From Alphaproteobacteria bacterium (GTDB taxonomy: Bacteria > Pseudomonadota > Alphaproteobacteria > Caulobacterales > Aquidulcibacteraceae): DNA of 34,553 nt. Location: assembly GCA_026400735.1 (NCBI GenBank), contig JAPLOL010000016.1:1-34553 (forward strand), given 5' to 3'. Below, in pieces: positions 1-8,417 of this stretch. The notes under the pieces were generated by a model. The model was not told the DNA's origin. It worked only from the letters and a program-made list of their open reading frames with translations, and did no database searches. Numbering within the stretch: the stretch's first letter is position 1; each line of letters begins with the position of its first letter. The translations under genes were made by a program, and so were the position numbers.

Positions 1-52
1 CTTGTCGCAGCTTCGCGACGATCTCCTCCGGCGTGTAACGCTTCCGGGGCAT
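1..52 (-). CDS. IS3-family transposase OrfA, N-terminal fragment at window edge
   Basis: Only 17 codons are visible, beginning MPRKRYTPEEIVAKLRQ. This is the typical start of the small helix-turn-helix OrfA protein of IS3-family elements, which binds the element ends and is normally fused by frameshift to the DDE-type OrfB. A purine-rich GGAGGG lies just before the ATG on the minus strand. The rest is outside the window, so it cannot be said whether the transposase is intact. Confidence 0.75.
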   Translation of the reverse strand, partial: MPRKRYTPEEIVAKLRQ

Positions 53-118
53 GATTTCCCTCCAAAATCTCGGTCCATCCTAACTTCAAGGTCGGACGCG
101 TTTGAAGGGGCAGGGTCA
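1..118 (-). mobile_element. End of an IS3-family insertion sequence (partial)
   Basis: Read on the minus strand, the element begins at 118 with TGACCCTGCCCC, a TG-initiated terminus of the kind IS3-family elements carry. About 65 bases later the start of an OrfA transposase appears, and the element runs off the left edge. The terminus sits inside the reading frame of the multicopper oxidase to its right, so the element appears to have inserted there. The exact boundary and any target duplication cannot be confirmed because the other end is outside the window. Confidence 0.7.
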
Positions 119-2321
119 GGATCGCCAGCACTTGACCCGGCGCACGTAAGTCCCAACGCAACAGCATCGCGTGATCTTCGTGCTGCGTGTTGTGGCAGTG
201 CTCGACAAACGTGCCCATGAACTCGCGGAAGCGAAGCAGAACTTGCACCTCGCTGCTTGAGTGCCCGGTCACGTTCTCGCCAACGCGGTACACGTCTTTG
301 CGGGCGTAGCGCTCCCAGATTGGCGGCGGACGGCCATCGCGAGAAAGAATGCGCCCTTCTTCGAAGTGAATGTGCACGGGGTGCAACCAGCCGCCGCCGC
401 TGTGCAGCGTCCAGATTTCCCACTGCCCTTGAGTTGGCGCCGCGGAGACGCGGTGCAAGTCAGCCGTGAGTCCCGCGCCGCCATTGGTGCGGATGGTCCA
501 CGGCGTGTTGTCCGTGCCGCCCGAGCGCGCAAACTCGAAGTCACGACGCACAGCGGTTTGGAGCACGTCAGCCGGCGGCGTTGGACGCGGGATCATGACG
601 CGTCCGCCTTCTTCGTACTGCGCCGGGTTCATGCTCTGGTCCGTGCCCGTGTACGATTGGACGCGGAATTCCATAATGCGGCCAACGGCCGGATCGCGAC
701 CGTCGTAGCGGCCGCTGATGATGTCCGCCAGCGGCACCGTGCGTTGCGGGCCTTTGCCGGTTTGGTGCTCAAGCATGTTCACGACATAAAGTCTCGTGCC
801 CGGCCGGAACTGCGCGAAGTCGACAACGATGTCGTAGCGCTCGGCAATCGCCATCTCGGGCAGGTCTTGCGACTCTGCGTTCGGGAAGCGAATTGCGTGC
901 TCCATGATGTTGCCGTCGTTGGCGACCATGTGGAACGGCACGCGCGCGCCGGTGGAGGTCACGATTGCCAGCTGGAAGTTGCGCGAAACGGCGCCGTCAA
1001 GAATGCGGAAGCGATAGCGCCGCGCGCGCACATCGAGGTACGGCATCCACGCCCAGTTGACCAACACGCGATCGCCGAGGAAGCCATCGGTGTTGAAGAT
1101 GTTGAACCAAAGCTGACCGTTCGCGTCCCATGCCTTGTCGGCGATCACGAGGTTTACGTCATAGTCCCGGTTGCCCCAATCCAGCGCGGTGCCACTTGGC
1201 AGGCACAGGTTGGCGTTGTTGGGATTGCTGTAATTGCACTGAAAGCCTTCGCGGCCGCGATCAATGGCGCTGTAATAGTTCATCATCGCCGCATTGCCTT
1301 TGTAGACATTCTGGGCGGTGTAATCGAGCATGTGGTCGTGGAACCAATGCGTCGACATGGTCTCACGATAGTCTCCGCGAATACGCGTTATACCGCCCGC
1401 ACCGTCAGGCGCGCCAGTCCGCGGATCGCTCGCGTTGGTGTTGATCGTGTCATAGCCCGCAAGCTGCATCGGCCAGTGATAGTCATAGTATTGACCGGGG
1501 AAGAAGAACGCGCCGGCAAAGCCATCGCTCTCAGCTGGGTTGTGGCCGTTGTGCTCGTGCGTTGTGATCGTGTGTGCGCCGAACCCGTTGTTTGCCGCCG
1601 GATCGATCGGCAGCGCGTTGAAGTGACGGAACAGAATCGGCTCGCCGTAGCGCGCCATCAGCAACTTCGGCGGCATCGTACCGTCGAATGTCCAAACTGA
1701 GTTAGGCTGTTGCACGGGAAAGTTTGGGTGGAAGCGAACCTGCGTGCCGCGCGTCGTGCCGTTCTGATAGTAGAGACCTCCGCGGCGGAATTCACCGACG
1801 GCGTAACGGTGACGCTGCCATGCATCGCGCAGACCGTTGTTCGTGCGCGCGCCCGTGGTTGCAGCTTGGAAATACACGCGCGGTTGGAATTCGCTCCAGC
1901 GTTGGTGCGCGAACCATTCACCTGGCGGACGTCCCTCGGCAGAGCTCGTCGCGAGTGGACGCACGCAATTGCCAACCATCGTCGCCCAATAGCTGCGGCG
2001 CGTTGTGTTGGCTTCGCGCGTCGGCGCTGGCCAAAGCGGCTGGCGCAAGAAGGTATCGAGCGCCGCGCTATCTGGACCACTCGCGCAATCGCGTGCCGGC
2101 GGTAGCGGCGCGCAATTCGTGCACGCAGCGCCTGACACTGGAAGCGTGCCGAACTCTTCGAACAACATCAGCGGTTGGGTGAAAGGCTGGGCGCCAAAAA
2201 GCGGACTAGGTTGGCCGCCGGTCGGAATATCCTGCGCGCCCGCGCGCGTAGCAAAACTGCCCGCACCCGCAAAAAGCGCAGCAAAAACGACAAAACGAAC
2301 GGCTTTACCCCAACGACCCAT
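119..2321 (-). CDS. Secreted multicopper oxidase, C-terminus cut by an IS element
   Basis: An exported copper oxidase of about 734 codons up to the IS border. The ATG at 2321 follows a GGGGGG ribosome-binding stretch and opens a signal peptide ending in ATRAGA-Q. All four copper-ligand regions can be read: THEHNGHN near residue 250, HWFHDHM at 325-331, HPVHIH at 647-652 and HCHNTQHEDHAM near 708-719. The last contains the type 1 copper ligands. Multicopper oxidases couple one-electron oxidation of metals or phenolics to reduction of oxygen to water. The frame has no stop before the window edge: after the last copper motif and about 15 residues it enters the IS end and continues as unrelated sequence. 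The native tail is therefore lost, though the copper centres are complete and a fusion protein might fold. Physiological substrate (Cu, Mn or organics) is unknown. The copper-type response regulator nearby favours a metal role. Confidence 0.85.
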
Positions 2322-2603
2322 CTGTTCCCCCCTGGAACTCGCGCAGCAAGATAAGAAATTAAAGTTTGCTTATGGGGGAACAAAATCCGCGTTACGCCAG
2401 GACGCACAATCTCGCGGTTTGAAAGATTGAGAATCGTCTTAATTATTTTTTCGGAGTGCGTTTTTCGCGCCGCAGCAGACCGATCTCGTACAAGATTACA
2501 GCCGCTCGTAATCGCGGACGCATTCAGTGCTACCAATGCGCAACAAGGTCAAGCGCGCTCAACGCGCACTCAACCCCTTCACTTCGGATAACGTCTAATA
2601 TGC
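2322..2603. other. AT-richer intergenic stretch upstream of the multicopper oxidase
   Basis: No gene is supported here. The part nearest the oxidase (about 2340-2460) is clearly more AT-rich than its surroundings and should hold the oxidase promoter on the minus strand. A TATCTT-like hexamer lies about 25-30 bases before the ATG, but no convincing -35 element could be fixed. The part nearer 2603 may be debris left when the neighbouring IS remnant was truncated. Confidence 0.4.
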
Positions 2604-2855
2604 TTAGGCGGGGACGTGCGTGTCCAATTCCGCGAGCGCCCGCCGCAGGCGAGCGTTTTCGATCACCAGTTGGCGCAACTGCGTAACTTGATCGGCGGCC
2701 AAACTGTCATAACGCAACTTCCAACGGTGATACGTCGCTACAGAGATGCCCGTAGCATCAATGGCTTCGCGCTGGGTTTTGCCCGCATCCATATGCGCCT
2801 GAACAGATGCCAGCTTGGCAACAATGTCGTCCGCTGAATGCCACTTCCAACGCAT
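2604..2855 (-). pseudogene. IS3-family transposase OrfA, 3'-truncated
   Basis: The 83-residue product has the OrfA layout: an N-terminal helix-turn-helix with the AIDATGISVATYHRWK recognition motif near residues 36-51, then a leucine-rich segment ending QLVIENARLRRALAEL. In intact relatives that coiled region continues about 15-20 residues further (a LTLDK..ILKEA-type end) before the frameshift to OrfB. Here it breaks off after LAEL and ends in an unrelated six-residue tail DTHVPA. Without OrfB the element cannot transpose by itself. Confidence 0.7.
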
Positions 2856-2903
2856 CGTTTAGCTCTCCCTACCAAGGAGGAAGCTAAAAGACTGCACCTG
2901 ACA
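2604..2903 (-). mobile_element. Remnant of a second IS3-family element
   Basis: The remnant contains an orfA (2604-2855) and, upstream of it on the minus strand, a short leader starting at 2903 with TGTCAGGTGCAGTC, which could be the element terminus. No OrfB coding sequence follows: the recognisable part of the transposase stops near 2617 and the DNA beyond is unrelated. The element differs in sequence from the one at the left edge, so at least two separate insertions hit this stretch. Boundaries are approximate. Confidence 0.6.
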
Positions 2904-2962
2904 TCTTCATTACTCGAAAATTAGTGCGTCGTAATCTGAGGTGTAACGACCATTTCGCGGGA

Positions 2963-3625
2963 TCAGCGGAAGACGTACCCGCGGCCTCTAATTGTCTGGA
3001 TGAACTTGCGTTCGAACGGCTCATCGATCTTCGCACGCAAGCGCCAAACATAGACATCGACAACGTTGCTATCGCCATCGAACGAGATGTCCCACACGCG
3101 TTCGGCGATAAAATTTCGCGACAACACACGGTCTGAGTGGCGAACCAAAAGGTCTAAGAGTTGCAACTCCTTTTGCGACAAACTGATCTCGCGACCTTGT
3201 CGTGTCACGCGTGAGCGTACGACGTCGAGGGTCAGATCCTCGTAGGTGACGATGTCTGCGAACTTGTCACCCCTACGTAAGACGGCCCGAACGCGAGCCG
3301 TAAGTTCGGAAAAAGCGAAGGGTTTCACAATGTAATCGTCAGCGCCGATCGACAGGCCTTTAACGCGATCATCGAGCGCGTCGCGCGCAGTCAGCATAAT
3401 CACAGGCAGATAAGCGCTCCGGGCGCGGAGGTTGCGCAGGACCTCCCAGCCGTCCATCTCCGGCAACGTGATATCGAGCAGCACGAGATCGCAGAGCTCA
3501 GCCAAAGCGTGCTCGAGCGCGGTGTGGCCGTCGCTGGCGACGTCCACGACAAACCCCTCCTCACGCAATCCCTGTTGAAGAGAGTGCGCCAGATGGACGT
3601 CATCCTCCGCGACAAGAATTTTCAA
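2963..3625 (-). CDS. OmpR-family response regulator, CusR/CopR-like, orphan
   Basis: A full-length 220-residue two-domain regulator. The receiver domain has the acidic pair D8-D9, phospho-acceptor D51 (LLLDITLPEMDGW), T79 and K101 (YIVKPF). The C-terminal winged helix (about 125-220) ends RGRGYVFR, as in OmpR/PhoB proteins. The closest style is the heavy-metal CusR/CopR/PcoR group, which activate copper efflux and oxidase genes after phosphorylation by a membrane kinase. That match is by eye. The start is TTG at 3625, overlapping the stop of a short upstream frame (TTGA). The kinase gene that normally follows is missing; about 60 bases downstream the IS3 remnant begins. The nearby multicopper oxidase is a plausible target. 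Confidence 0.88.
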   Translation of the reverse strand: MKILVAEDDVHLAHSLQQGLREEGFVVDVASDGHTALEHALAELCDLVLLDITLPEMDGWEVLRNLRARSAYLPVIMLTARDALDDRVKGLSIGADDYIVKPFAFSELTARVRAVLRRGDKFADIVTYEDLTLDVVRSRVTRQGREISLSQKELQLLDLLVRHSDRVLSRNFIAERVWDISFDGDSNVVDVYVWRLRAKIDEPFERKFIQTIRGRGYVFR

Positions 3626-3753
3626 TTGGGCACCCCGGCCACAACATTGGGGATGTCGGCCGCAAATTCTCCAGTTGCCTCACCTGGACCGCGAGTTGCC
3701 TGATCGTCCCCGCCCCAGAAGGCACGCCGAAGCGCCCGGATGGCCGAGCTCAA
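3622..3753 (-). CDS. Possible short ORF coupled to the response regulator
   Basis: A 43-codon frame from TTG at 3753, though the frame is open further upstream toward the tRNA. It reads SSAIRALRRAFWGGDDQATR and ends PNVVAGVPN. Its TGA stop overlaps the TTG start of the response regulator in the tetranucleotide TTGA, the arrangement seen in translational coupling. No family is recognised. It might be a leader peptide, the tail of a gene truncated by integration beside the tRNA, or chance. Confidence 0.25.
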   Translation of the reverse strand: MSSAIRALRRAFWGGDDQATRGPGEATGEFAADIPNVVAGVPN

Positions 3754-3773
3754 GTCCAGAAGTGCGAGGAAAA

Positions 3774-3850
3774 TGGTGGTGGCGGGTGGACTTGAACCAC
3801 CTACCTTGGGGTTATGAATCCCACGCTCTAACCAGATGAGCTACGCCACC
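3774..3850 (-). tRNA. tRNA with CAT anticodon (Met, elongator type likely)
   Basis: Read on the minus strand the sequence folds as a cloverleaf. The acceptor GGTGGCG pairs with CGCCACC; the D-stem is GCTC/GAGC; the anticodon loop is TTCATAA with anticodon CAT; the T-arm is GGTGG-TTCAAGT-CCACC. The discriminator is A and the CCA tail is encoded. The anticodon stem is TGGGA/CCCCA with one A-C mismatch next to the loop. CAT can be elongator Met, initiator Met or lysidine-modified Ile2. The paired first acceptor base argues against the initiator, but Met and Ile2 are not separated here. Its 3' end faces the metal/IS region, a common integration position. Confidence 0.9.
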
Positions 3851-4030
3851 GAAGGGCGGTCACATACGCGCGGCGGGCGCGTCGGGCAAGCGGTCCGGCA
3901 GGATTTGACGCCGTTGAAGGCGCTTTGGGGCAATTTCCTTTCGCTTCCTAGCGCCGGTGGCCTTGCGGGGCGACCGAATGCGGCGCAACCATGGGACAAC
4001 CTGCCGCCAGGTGGGCCCTGGGAGGCAATT

Positions 4031-4522
4031 TTGTCCGAACCGCTGGACGCTATCGACGCCCGTATTCTGGAACTGCTCCAGGAGAACGCCGCGCTGTCCA
4101 TTGCCGACATCGCCGAGAAGGTCGGGCTATCGTCATCGCCAGCTTGGCGACGGATCGAGCGGCTGAAAAAGGCCGGCGTGATCAAAAAGCAAGTGACGCT
4201 GCTGGACCATGAGAAGCTGGGACTGACGTTCGAGGTTTTTGCCTCTGTGAAACTGCAATTGCCATCGCGCGAAAACTTGGAGCGCTTTGAGGCTGCGGTC
4301 GAGAATTGGCCCGAAGTTGTCGATTGCGCGACCGTGACCGGCGCTGTCGATTACATGCTGCGGATCATCACCAAGGACATGCACGCGTATGACGATTTTC
4401 TGCGCGACAAGATGCTTGGTCTCGGACTGGTGAGCGATGTGCAATCGCGCATTGTGATGCGCGCAGCAAAGCGGACGACGGCGGCGCCGCTGGAATTGAT
4501 CGCGACGACACTCGAAAGCTAG
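4031..4522 (+). CDS. Lrp/AsnC-family transcriptional regulator
   Basis: A 163-residue protein of normal Lrp/AsnC length. The N-terminal helix-turn-helix starts at LDAIDARILELLQENA and contains SIADIAEKVGLSSSPAWRRI. The C-terminal RAM/AsnC effector domain includes VVDCATVTGAVDYML, the glycine-containing ligand loop. Such proteins bind amino acids or related molecules and regulate adjacent or amino-acid metabolism genes. I chose the TTG at 4031 because GGGAGG sits six bases ahead of it and the family homology starts right after. The longer frame beginning at 3836 would overlap the tRNA and adds a low-complexity leader. The stop TAG shares CTAG with the convergent peptidase gene. Its target is unknown. 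Confidence 0.85.
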   Translation: MSEPLDAIDARILELLQENAALSIADIAEKVGLSSSPAWRRIERLKKAGVIKKQVTLLDHEKLGLTFEVFASVKLQLPSRENLERFEAAVENWPEVVDCATVTGAVDYMLRIITKDMHAYDDFLRDKMLGLGLVSDVQSRIVMRAAKRTTAAPLELIATTLES

Positions 4523-5424
4523 TGCGCCTCGCGTTCGGCGCGCTGAAGCATCGCGACGGCATTGGCCCCGATTGAGCTTTGCGGATTGGATGGCGTTAGG
4601 CGCTGTTCGGTTTCCCAGGTTGAGATTTGCGACTTCGCGCGCTCGAAGCCCTCTAACATTGATGCGCCGCTGCGTAGAGCACGGTTGAAATACGCATCGC
4701 CGAAATATGTCCAATCACGCTGCGGTTCGCAGCCGAACGACGTGCGATCCGCTGCGGCCGCGGTGAGAACAATGGTGTTTGGGTTTTGAAGTGGCGGGAC
4801 GAAAGCGCCAGAGAAGCAGGCTGACACGATCACAACACGATTTTGAACGTTCGCCTGTGAGAGCATGGCGCTGAGGCTGATGGGCCGCAGCGATGCCGTT
4901 AGGCGTCGGCGTTCTTGCAATGAAGCCGCGCCATCGGGCGTGCCGTGCGACGTGATGAAGAGGACAAACAAATCCTCGGACGGGTCCATAATCGAAGCGA
5001 CATGCCCTATTGTTGCTGAGATGTTTGTCGGGGTCGCCGATGGATATTGGCGTTGCCCCTGCCCGCCAGCGCTCAAGATAATTGAGCGACCTTCAGCGCC
5101 GAGATGCTCGCGCAGGATCGCTTCCGCTTGCACAGCCTCGCGTTCAAAAACCGGATCATCCCAAAGCGATGCGACGACGAGATAAACGTCTTGATGCCGG
5201 TGGCGTTGAGGTTGGATCGCCGCCAGCGACGTGCTGAGAAAGTTTGCGAGACGCGCAGCTTCGGGCGGCGGCGGCGCGACCTCGACTATGGCGCCGAACT
5301 GACCGAGCAGCGGATCCGGTGCTTGCGCAGGCGGCGGCGGAGCCGGTTGTTGCTGAGCTCGAACGGGCACAGCCATTGTCAGCAGCGCCACCGTCAAAAT
5401 AGCCGCAACGAACCTAGCCTGCAT
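4519..5424 (-). CDS. Secreted C13-family (legumain/caspase-like) cysteine peptidase
   Basis: A 301-residue exported protein. The ATG at 5424 has GGGGGAG just before it and opens a signal peptide (hydrophobic residues 5-20, likely cleavage after VRA-Q), followed by a proline/glutamine linker. The catalytic dyad of clan CD peptidases is visible: His160 in LFITSHGTPDG after a hydrophobic strand, and Cys203 in VVIVSACFSGAF after another. This arrangement fits the peptidase C13 family, whose eukaryotic members are legumain and GPI-transamidase. Bacterial members are mostly uncharacterised and predicted periplasmic or exported. The reading frame extends upstream to 5847, but that part lies over the neighbouring gene and lacks the signal peptide start. 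Substrate is unknown. Confidence 0.85.
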   Translation of the reverse strand: MQARFVAAILTVALLTMAVPVRAQQQPAPPPPAQAPDPLLGQFGAIVEVAPPPPEAARLANFLSTSLAAIQPQRHRHQDVYLVVASLWDDPVFEREAVQAEAILREHLGAEGRSIILSAGGQGQRQYPSATPTNISATIGHVASIMDPSEDLFVLFITSHGTPDGAASLQERRRLTASLRPISLSAMLSQANVQNRVVIVSACFSGAFVPPLQNPNTIVLTAAAADRTSFGCEPQRDWTYFGDAYFNRALRSGASMLEGFERAKSQISTWETEQRLTPSNPQSSIGANAVAMLQRAEREAH

Positions 5425-5523
5425 CTGCTCCCCCTTCGCACTCCATACTTCATCATGGCCGAGCCGTTTCGCAACCGCCTGTTCCGCGTAGATTCCGAAG
5501 CGTGGCTGGGCTAGCACACCGCT

Positions 5524-6789
5524 ATGCCTGAGGGGACGACGACGCCGACACGGCGGGACGGTTATATCGCTGTGCGCACGGCCGAGATGGCCGAAGCTAT
5601 CGCCGCGGCAGCGCCGCCAGGCGAGGCGCAAGCGATGGCCGATGTGATGAAGCTGCTTGGCGCGCTGCTGCACCATGAAGCGCATGCTGAGCTTGAAGGA
5701 TTGAAAGCCCTCTACGACCCGCTCGATCCTGATGCGCCGCCATCGCGCCGCGATGTGAGCGTGCGCGCGTTCGAGGCATTTGAGCGCGAACTGAGCGAAG
5801 CGCTGGCGCGCGCCAACTTCGTTGAGATCGATCCAGACACTGTGCAATCACGCGGAGAAACGCAGCGGCTGACTGGCCTCAGCATCAAACCATCGAAGGC
5901 GGGCACACGGCGTGTGCGCTATTTCGCTCGCGGCGCGCACAGCGAGACGATCGATGTGAGGCGCTGGTTCGGCCTCAAGCGCGAAAAGCTGAACGTGCAG
6001 ACGATGAATGATGTCATCGTACTCGTGGGATTTAAGGCTGAGGACGAAGCGGCGGCGGCGGCTGATCGCAAAGCGTTGAAGCAAATGCGGCGCGGTGTGC
6101 GTCAAGGCGCGACGCTGGTGAAGCATTTCCGCAATGTCGCCGGACCGGAGCTGGTGACACTGCACCCCGGCGCCAAACCCAGCATGAGGCCGGGTGATCA
6201 AGCGATGTTGGCCGGCCCTGCTGTCGTTGCGGGCGTGCCGGTTCTGTTGAATCTCTGGCCGGCGTTGACGGTCATCTTCGCTGTGCTGGCGGCTTACTTC
6301 GGTGCGCAAGGCGTGATCGAAGAAAGCGAGTTGAAGCGCGCGCTAGCCGCCGTTTCAGGTTTGGTCGCGGTTGGCGCGTTCGTGATGCGGCAGCGGTTGA
6401 AGTATGAGGCGCAAACTTTGCGCTATCAGAAGCAACTCGCCGACACGGTGTACTTTCGCAACCTCGCCAACAATTCCGGCGTACTGGATTTGTTGATCGG
6501 CGCTGGCGAGGAGCAAGACGCCAAGGAAGCGTTCCTCGCCTACTCGATTTTACGCCGCGAAGCGCGACCATTGGCGAAGACCGAGATCGATAGCTTCTGC
6601 GAGGCGCTCTTGCGCGAGAGATTTGGTCTGGAGATCGATTTCGAGATTCAAGATGCGCTTGGCAAATTGGAACGGCTCGGGTTGGTGACGCACGAGAACG
6701 AGACGTATAGCGCGGTCGCGCCGGTCGACGCGCTAGCGCGGCTTGATGCGGCGTGGGACGGGCTGTTTAGCTTTTCGGCGCGGCGTTAG
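5524..6789 (+). CDS. DUF3754 (TMEM143-type) membrane protein
   Basis: A 421-residue protein whose middle and C-terminal parts resemble the DUF3754 family, which includes mitochondrial TMEM143 and has no settled function. The N-terminal half is soluble and charged and contains the FGLKREKLNVQTMNDVIVLV-type segment near residues 150-170. Two adjacent membrane segments follow, near 240-265 (VPVLLNLWPALTVIFAVLAAY) and 275-290. The C-terminal cytosolic part (about 305-421) reads like a winged-helix fold, with YSILRREARPLAKTEIDSFC and a GKLERLGLVT end. It is divergent from the C13 peptidase with about 100 bases between the starts. Family call is by motif memory. Confidence 0.7.
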   Translation: MPEGTTTPTRRDGYIAVRTAEMAEAIAAAAPPGEAQAMADVMKLLGALLHHEAHAELEGLKALYDPLDPDAPPSRRDVSVRAFEAFERELSEALARANFVEIDPDTVQSRGETQRLTGLSIKPSKAGTRRVRYFARGAHSETIDVRRWFGLKREKLNVQTMNDVIVLVGFKAEDEAAAAADRKALKQMRRGVRQGATLVKHFRNVAGPELVTLHPGAKPSMRPGDQAMLAGPAVVAGVPVLLNLWPALTVIFAVLAAYFGAQGVIEESELKRALAAVSGLVAVGAFVMRQRLKYEAQTLRYQKQLADTVYFRNLANNSGVLDLLIGAGEEQDAKEAFLAYSILRREARPLAKTEIDSFCEALLRERFGLEIDFEIQDALGKLERLGLVTHENETYSAVAPVDALARLDAAWDGLFSFSARR

Positions 6790-6860
6790 ACGCGCGCAGG
6801 CGCCCGCGGCGAACGGGCGTTCGACACGGCGCGAGACCGGCGCAGACAGCGTGCGGCGAT

Positions 6861-7394
6861 TCATGAGGAATCCGCGGCGCTTGGCGGCACAGATTCACAG
6901 CAACAGAGTGCTTGAGCTTGCGGCGCCACGACAATGATGGCGCGCCGCCTCGTCAAGCGGCGCGAAACGCGGGCGACCAGATGGCGCCGCGCAAAGGCGT
7001 CGATGTCGGCGATCGCTGCGAGCAGATGCAAGATGCGCTCGTGCAGATCGCGATGGCGAAAGGCAGCGCGAAGGCGAGAGCCTAGACTTGCGCGCATCAG
7101 TCCGCCGCGCCGGACGGGACGGCGGAAGCCTGCCGGCGAAGCGTCGCGACACGCGCGGCGGCCCACGCCGCCAATCCGCGCGATCTCAACGGCGCGAACA
7201 AGCATGAGCGCGCACACGAGGCGTTCGATCAGGTCTAGCGAGAGGAACGCGTAGCGTTGACGGATGTGACGGCGATTGCCGCGCGCCGGTAGAACTAAAA
7301 ACAGCACGAGCGCGGCCCACATCAGCATCGTCCGCGCCCAGAGTGCGACTCGGGCGCGGCGATGCGGATTGATGATGGGTGGCAGTGGCTTCAT
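6861..7394 (-). CDS. Arginine-rich small membrane protein, unknown function
   Basis: About 177 residues from the ATG at 7394 (MKPLPPIINPHRRARVALWA). A clear membrane segment follows at about residues 20-37 (TMLMWAALVLFLVLPA), and a second weaker one lies near 50-67. The rest is very rich in arginine and alanine. I recognise no family. The frame remains open upstream to 7598, but that part lacks hydrophobic start features and overlaps the divergent gene at 7593. The protein could be a genuine short membrane protein or an over-long reading of GC-rich DNA; the N-terminal 70 residues look most protein-like. Confidence 0.5.
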   Translation of the reverse strand: MKPLPPIINPHRRARVALWARTMLMWAALVLFLVLPARGNRRHIRQRYAFLSLDLIERLVCALMLVRAVEIARIGGVGRRACRDASPAGFRRPVRRGGLMRASLGSRLRAAFRHRDLHERILHLLAAIADIDAFARRHLVARVSRRLTRRRAIIVVAPQAQALCCCESVPPSAADSS

Positions 7395-7592
7395 GCGCCG
7401 CCAGTATCGCCGCAGCCAAGACCCCGCCGGATAGATTAACGCCGGCATGCTGTTTTGATTGACGAAAGACGTCGCAAGCTGAGGGATAGAATCCGCCCTT
7501 CTCGCATAAAGTTTGGAAGAAAGCGCCGAGCCGGCTCGTTCTCGCTGAAGACACCCGCACGGGGCGGGGTGATTTGAGCGGGACTTTTGATC

Positions 7593-8417
7593 ATGCAATC
7601 GAAGAAGGTTAAGCGCGCAGCGCTGTTGTTAACGTTGTGCGCTTCGGCGATGGCGCCGGCGGCGGCGCACGCGGAAGGTTGGAGCTTTTCGAGCGGCGTC
7701 GATTATACGAGCGGCGACTACGGAACCGGCCAAGACACAGATATTCTGATCGCGCCGTTCTCTGTGACGTTCGAGGGCGAACGTTGGCGTGCGAGCGCGA
7801 CGGCGACGTACGTTTCTGTTGAGGGTGCGCCGGGTGTTGTGCCGGGCGCGACGAGCGCGATTGGTGCGGGCAGTCCGCTGAGCGGCGTGACCAATCCGCT
7901 TGGCGGCGGGCTCCTAGGATCGAACCCTTCACTTGCGCCGGAGATTTCGGAGCAAGGCCTTGGCGATACGACGCTTGAAGTCGCGTTCATTCCGCATGTC
8001 GGCGACAGCGGCGCGCGGATCTCGGTGTCGGGCGCGGCGCGTTTGCCGACAGGCGATGAAGAGCGGTCGCTTGGCGCGGGCGAAACAATTCTCTCGGGCG
8101 CGGTTGGCGCTTCGCATCCGATCGGCGATCGCGTGGGGATTTATGGCGCGGTTGGTTATTCGCAGGCGCTCGATAGCGATGAAGGCGGCGTGTTCGTGAG
8201 CGGCGGACTTGAGGGCCGCGTAACTGATACGATGTTGATTGGCGCGAGCGCGGAATGGTCTGAGGCCAGCGTTGCGGGCGCCCCGGAGCGCACGCAGGCG
8301 ACGTTGTATTCATCGTTCGCGCTCAGCGATCACGTGCGGATCGCGGCATACGCCGTGGCCGGACCTTCGGACGCGGCGCCGGACGCTGGCGGCGGATTGC
8401 GGCTAACGCTGCGCTGA
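7593..8417 (+). CDS. Exported beta-rich protein, probable outer-membrane barrel
   Basis: A 274-residue protein from the ATG at 7593, preceded by GAGCGGGAC. The signal peptide is clear: basic KKVKR, hydrophobic run, cleavage after AAAHA-E. The mature part alternates polar and hydrophobic residues with many Gly/Ser/Thr turns (FSSGVDYTSGDYGTGQDTD, GARISVSGAARLPTGDEERS) and ends GGGLRLTLR. This is typical of outer-membrane beta-barrels of the transporter/MetA-pathway-like or porin-like type. Function is unknown. Its 3' end overlaps the convergent gene by 15 bases. Confidence 0.7.
   Translation: MQSKKVKRAALLLTLCASAMAPAAAHAEGWSFSSGVDYTSGDYGTGQDTDILIAPFSVTFEGERWRASATATYVSVEGAPGVVPGATSAIGAGSPLSGVTNPLGGGLLGSNPSLAPEISEQGLGDTTLEVAFIPHVGDSGARISVSGAARLPTGDEERSLGAGETILSGAVGASHPIGDRVGIYGAVGYSQALDSDEGGVFVSGGLEGRVTDTMLIGASAEWSEASVAGAPERTQATLYSSFALSDHVRIAAYAVAGPSDAAPDAGGGLRLTLR

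Noticed and set aside
261-1700. Long open frame on the plus strand across the multicopper oxidase
   Set aside because: It is a shadow of the minus-strand oxidase, whose protein carries all copper motifs. The plus-strand translation has no domain and biased composition.
3774-3850. Duplicate of the tRNA 3' end as an attachment site within the window
   Set aside because: No second copy of the T-arm/acceptor sequence was found between 1 and 3773; the partner would have to be further left.
5425-5847. N-terminal extension of the C13 peptidase
   Set aside because: It lies over the DUF3754 gene on the opposite strand and precedes an excellent ribosome-binding site and signal peptide at 5424.
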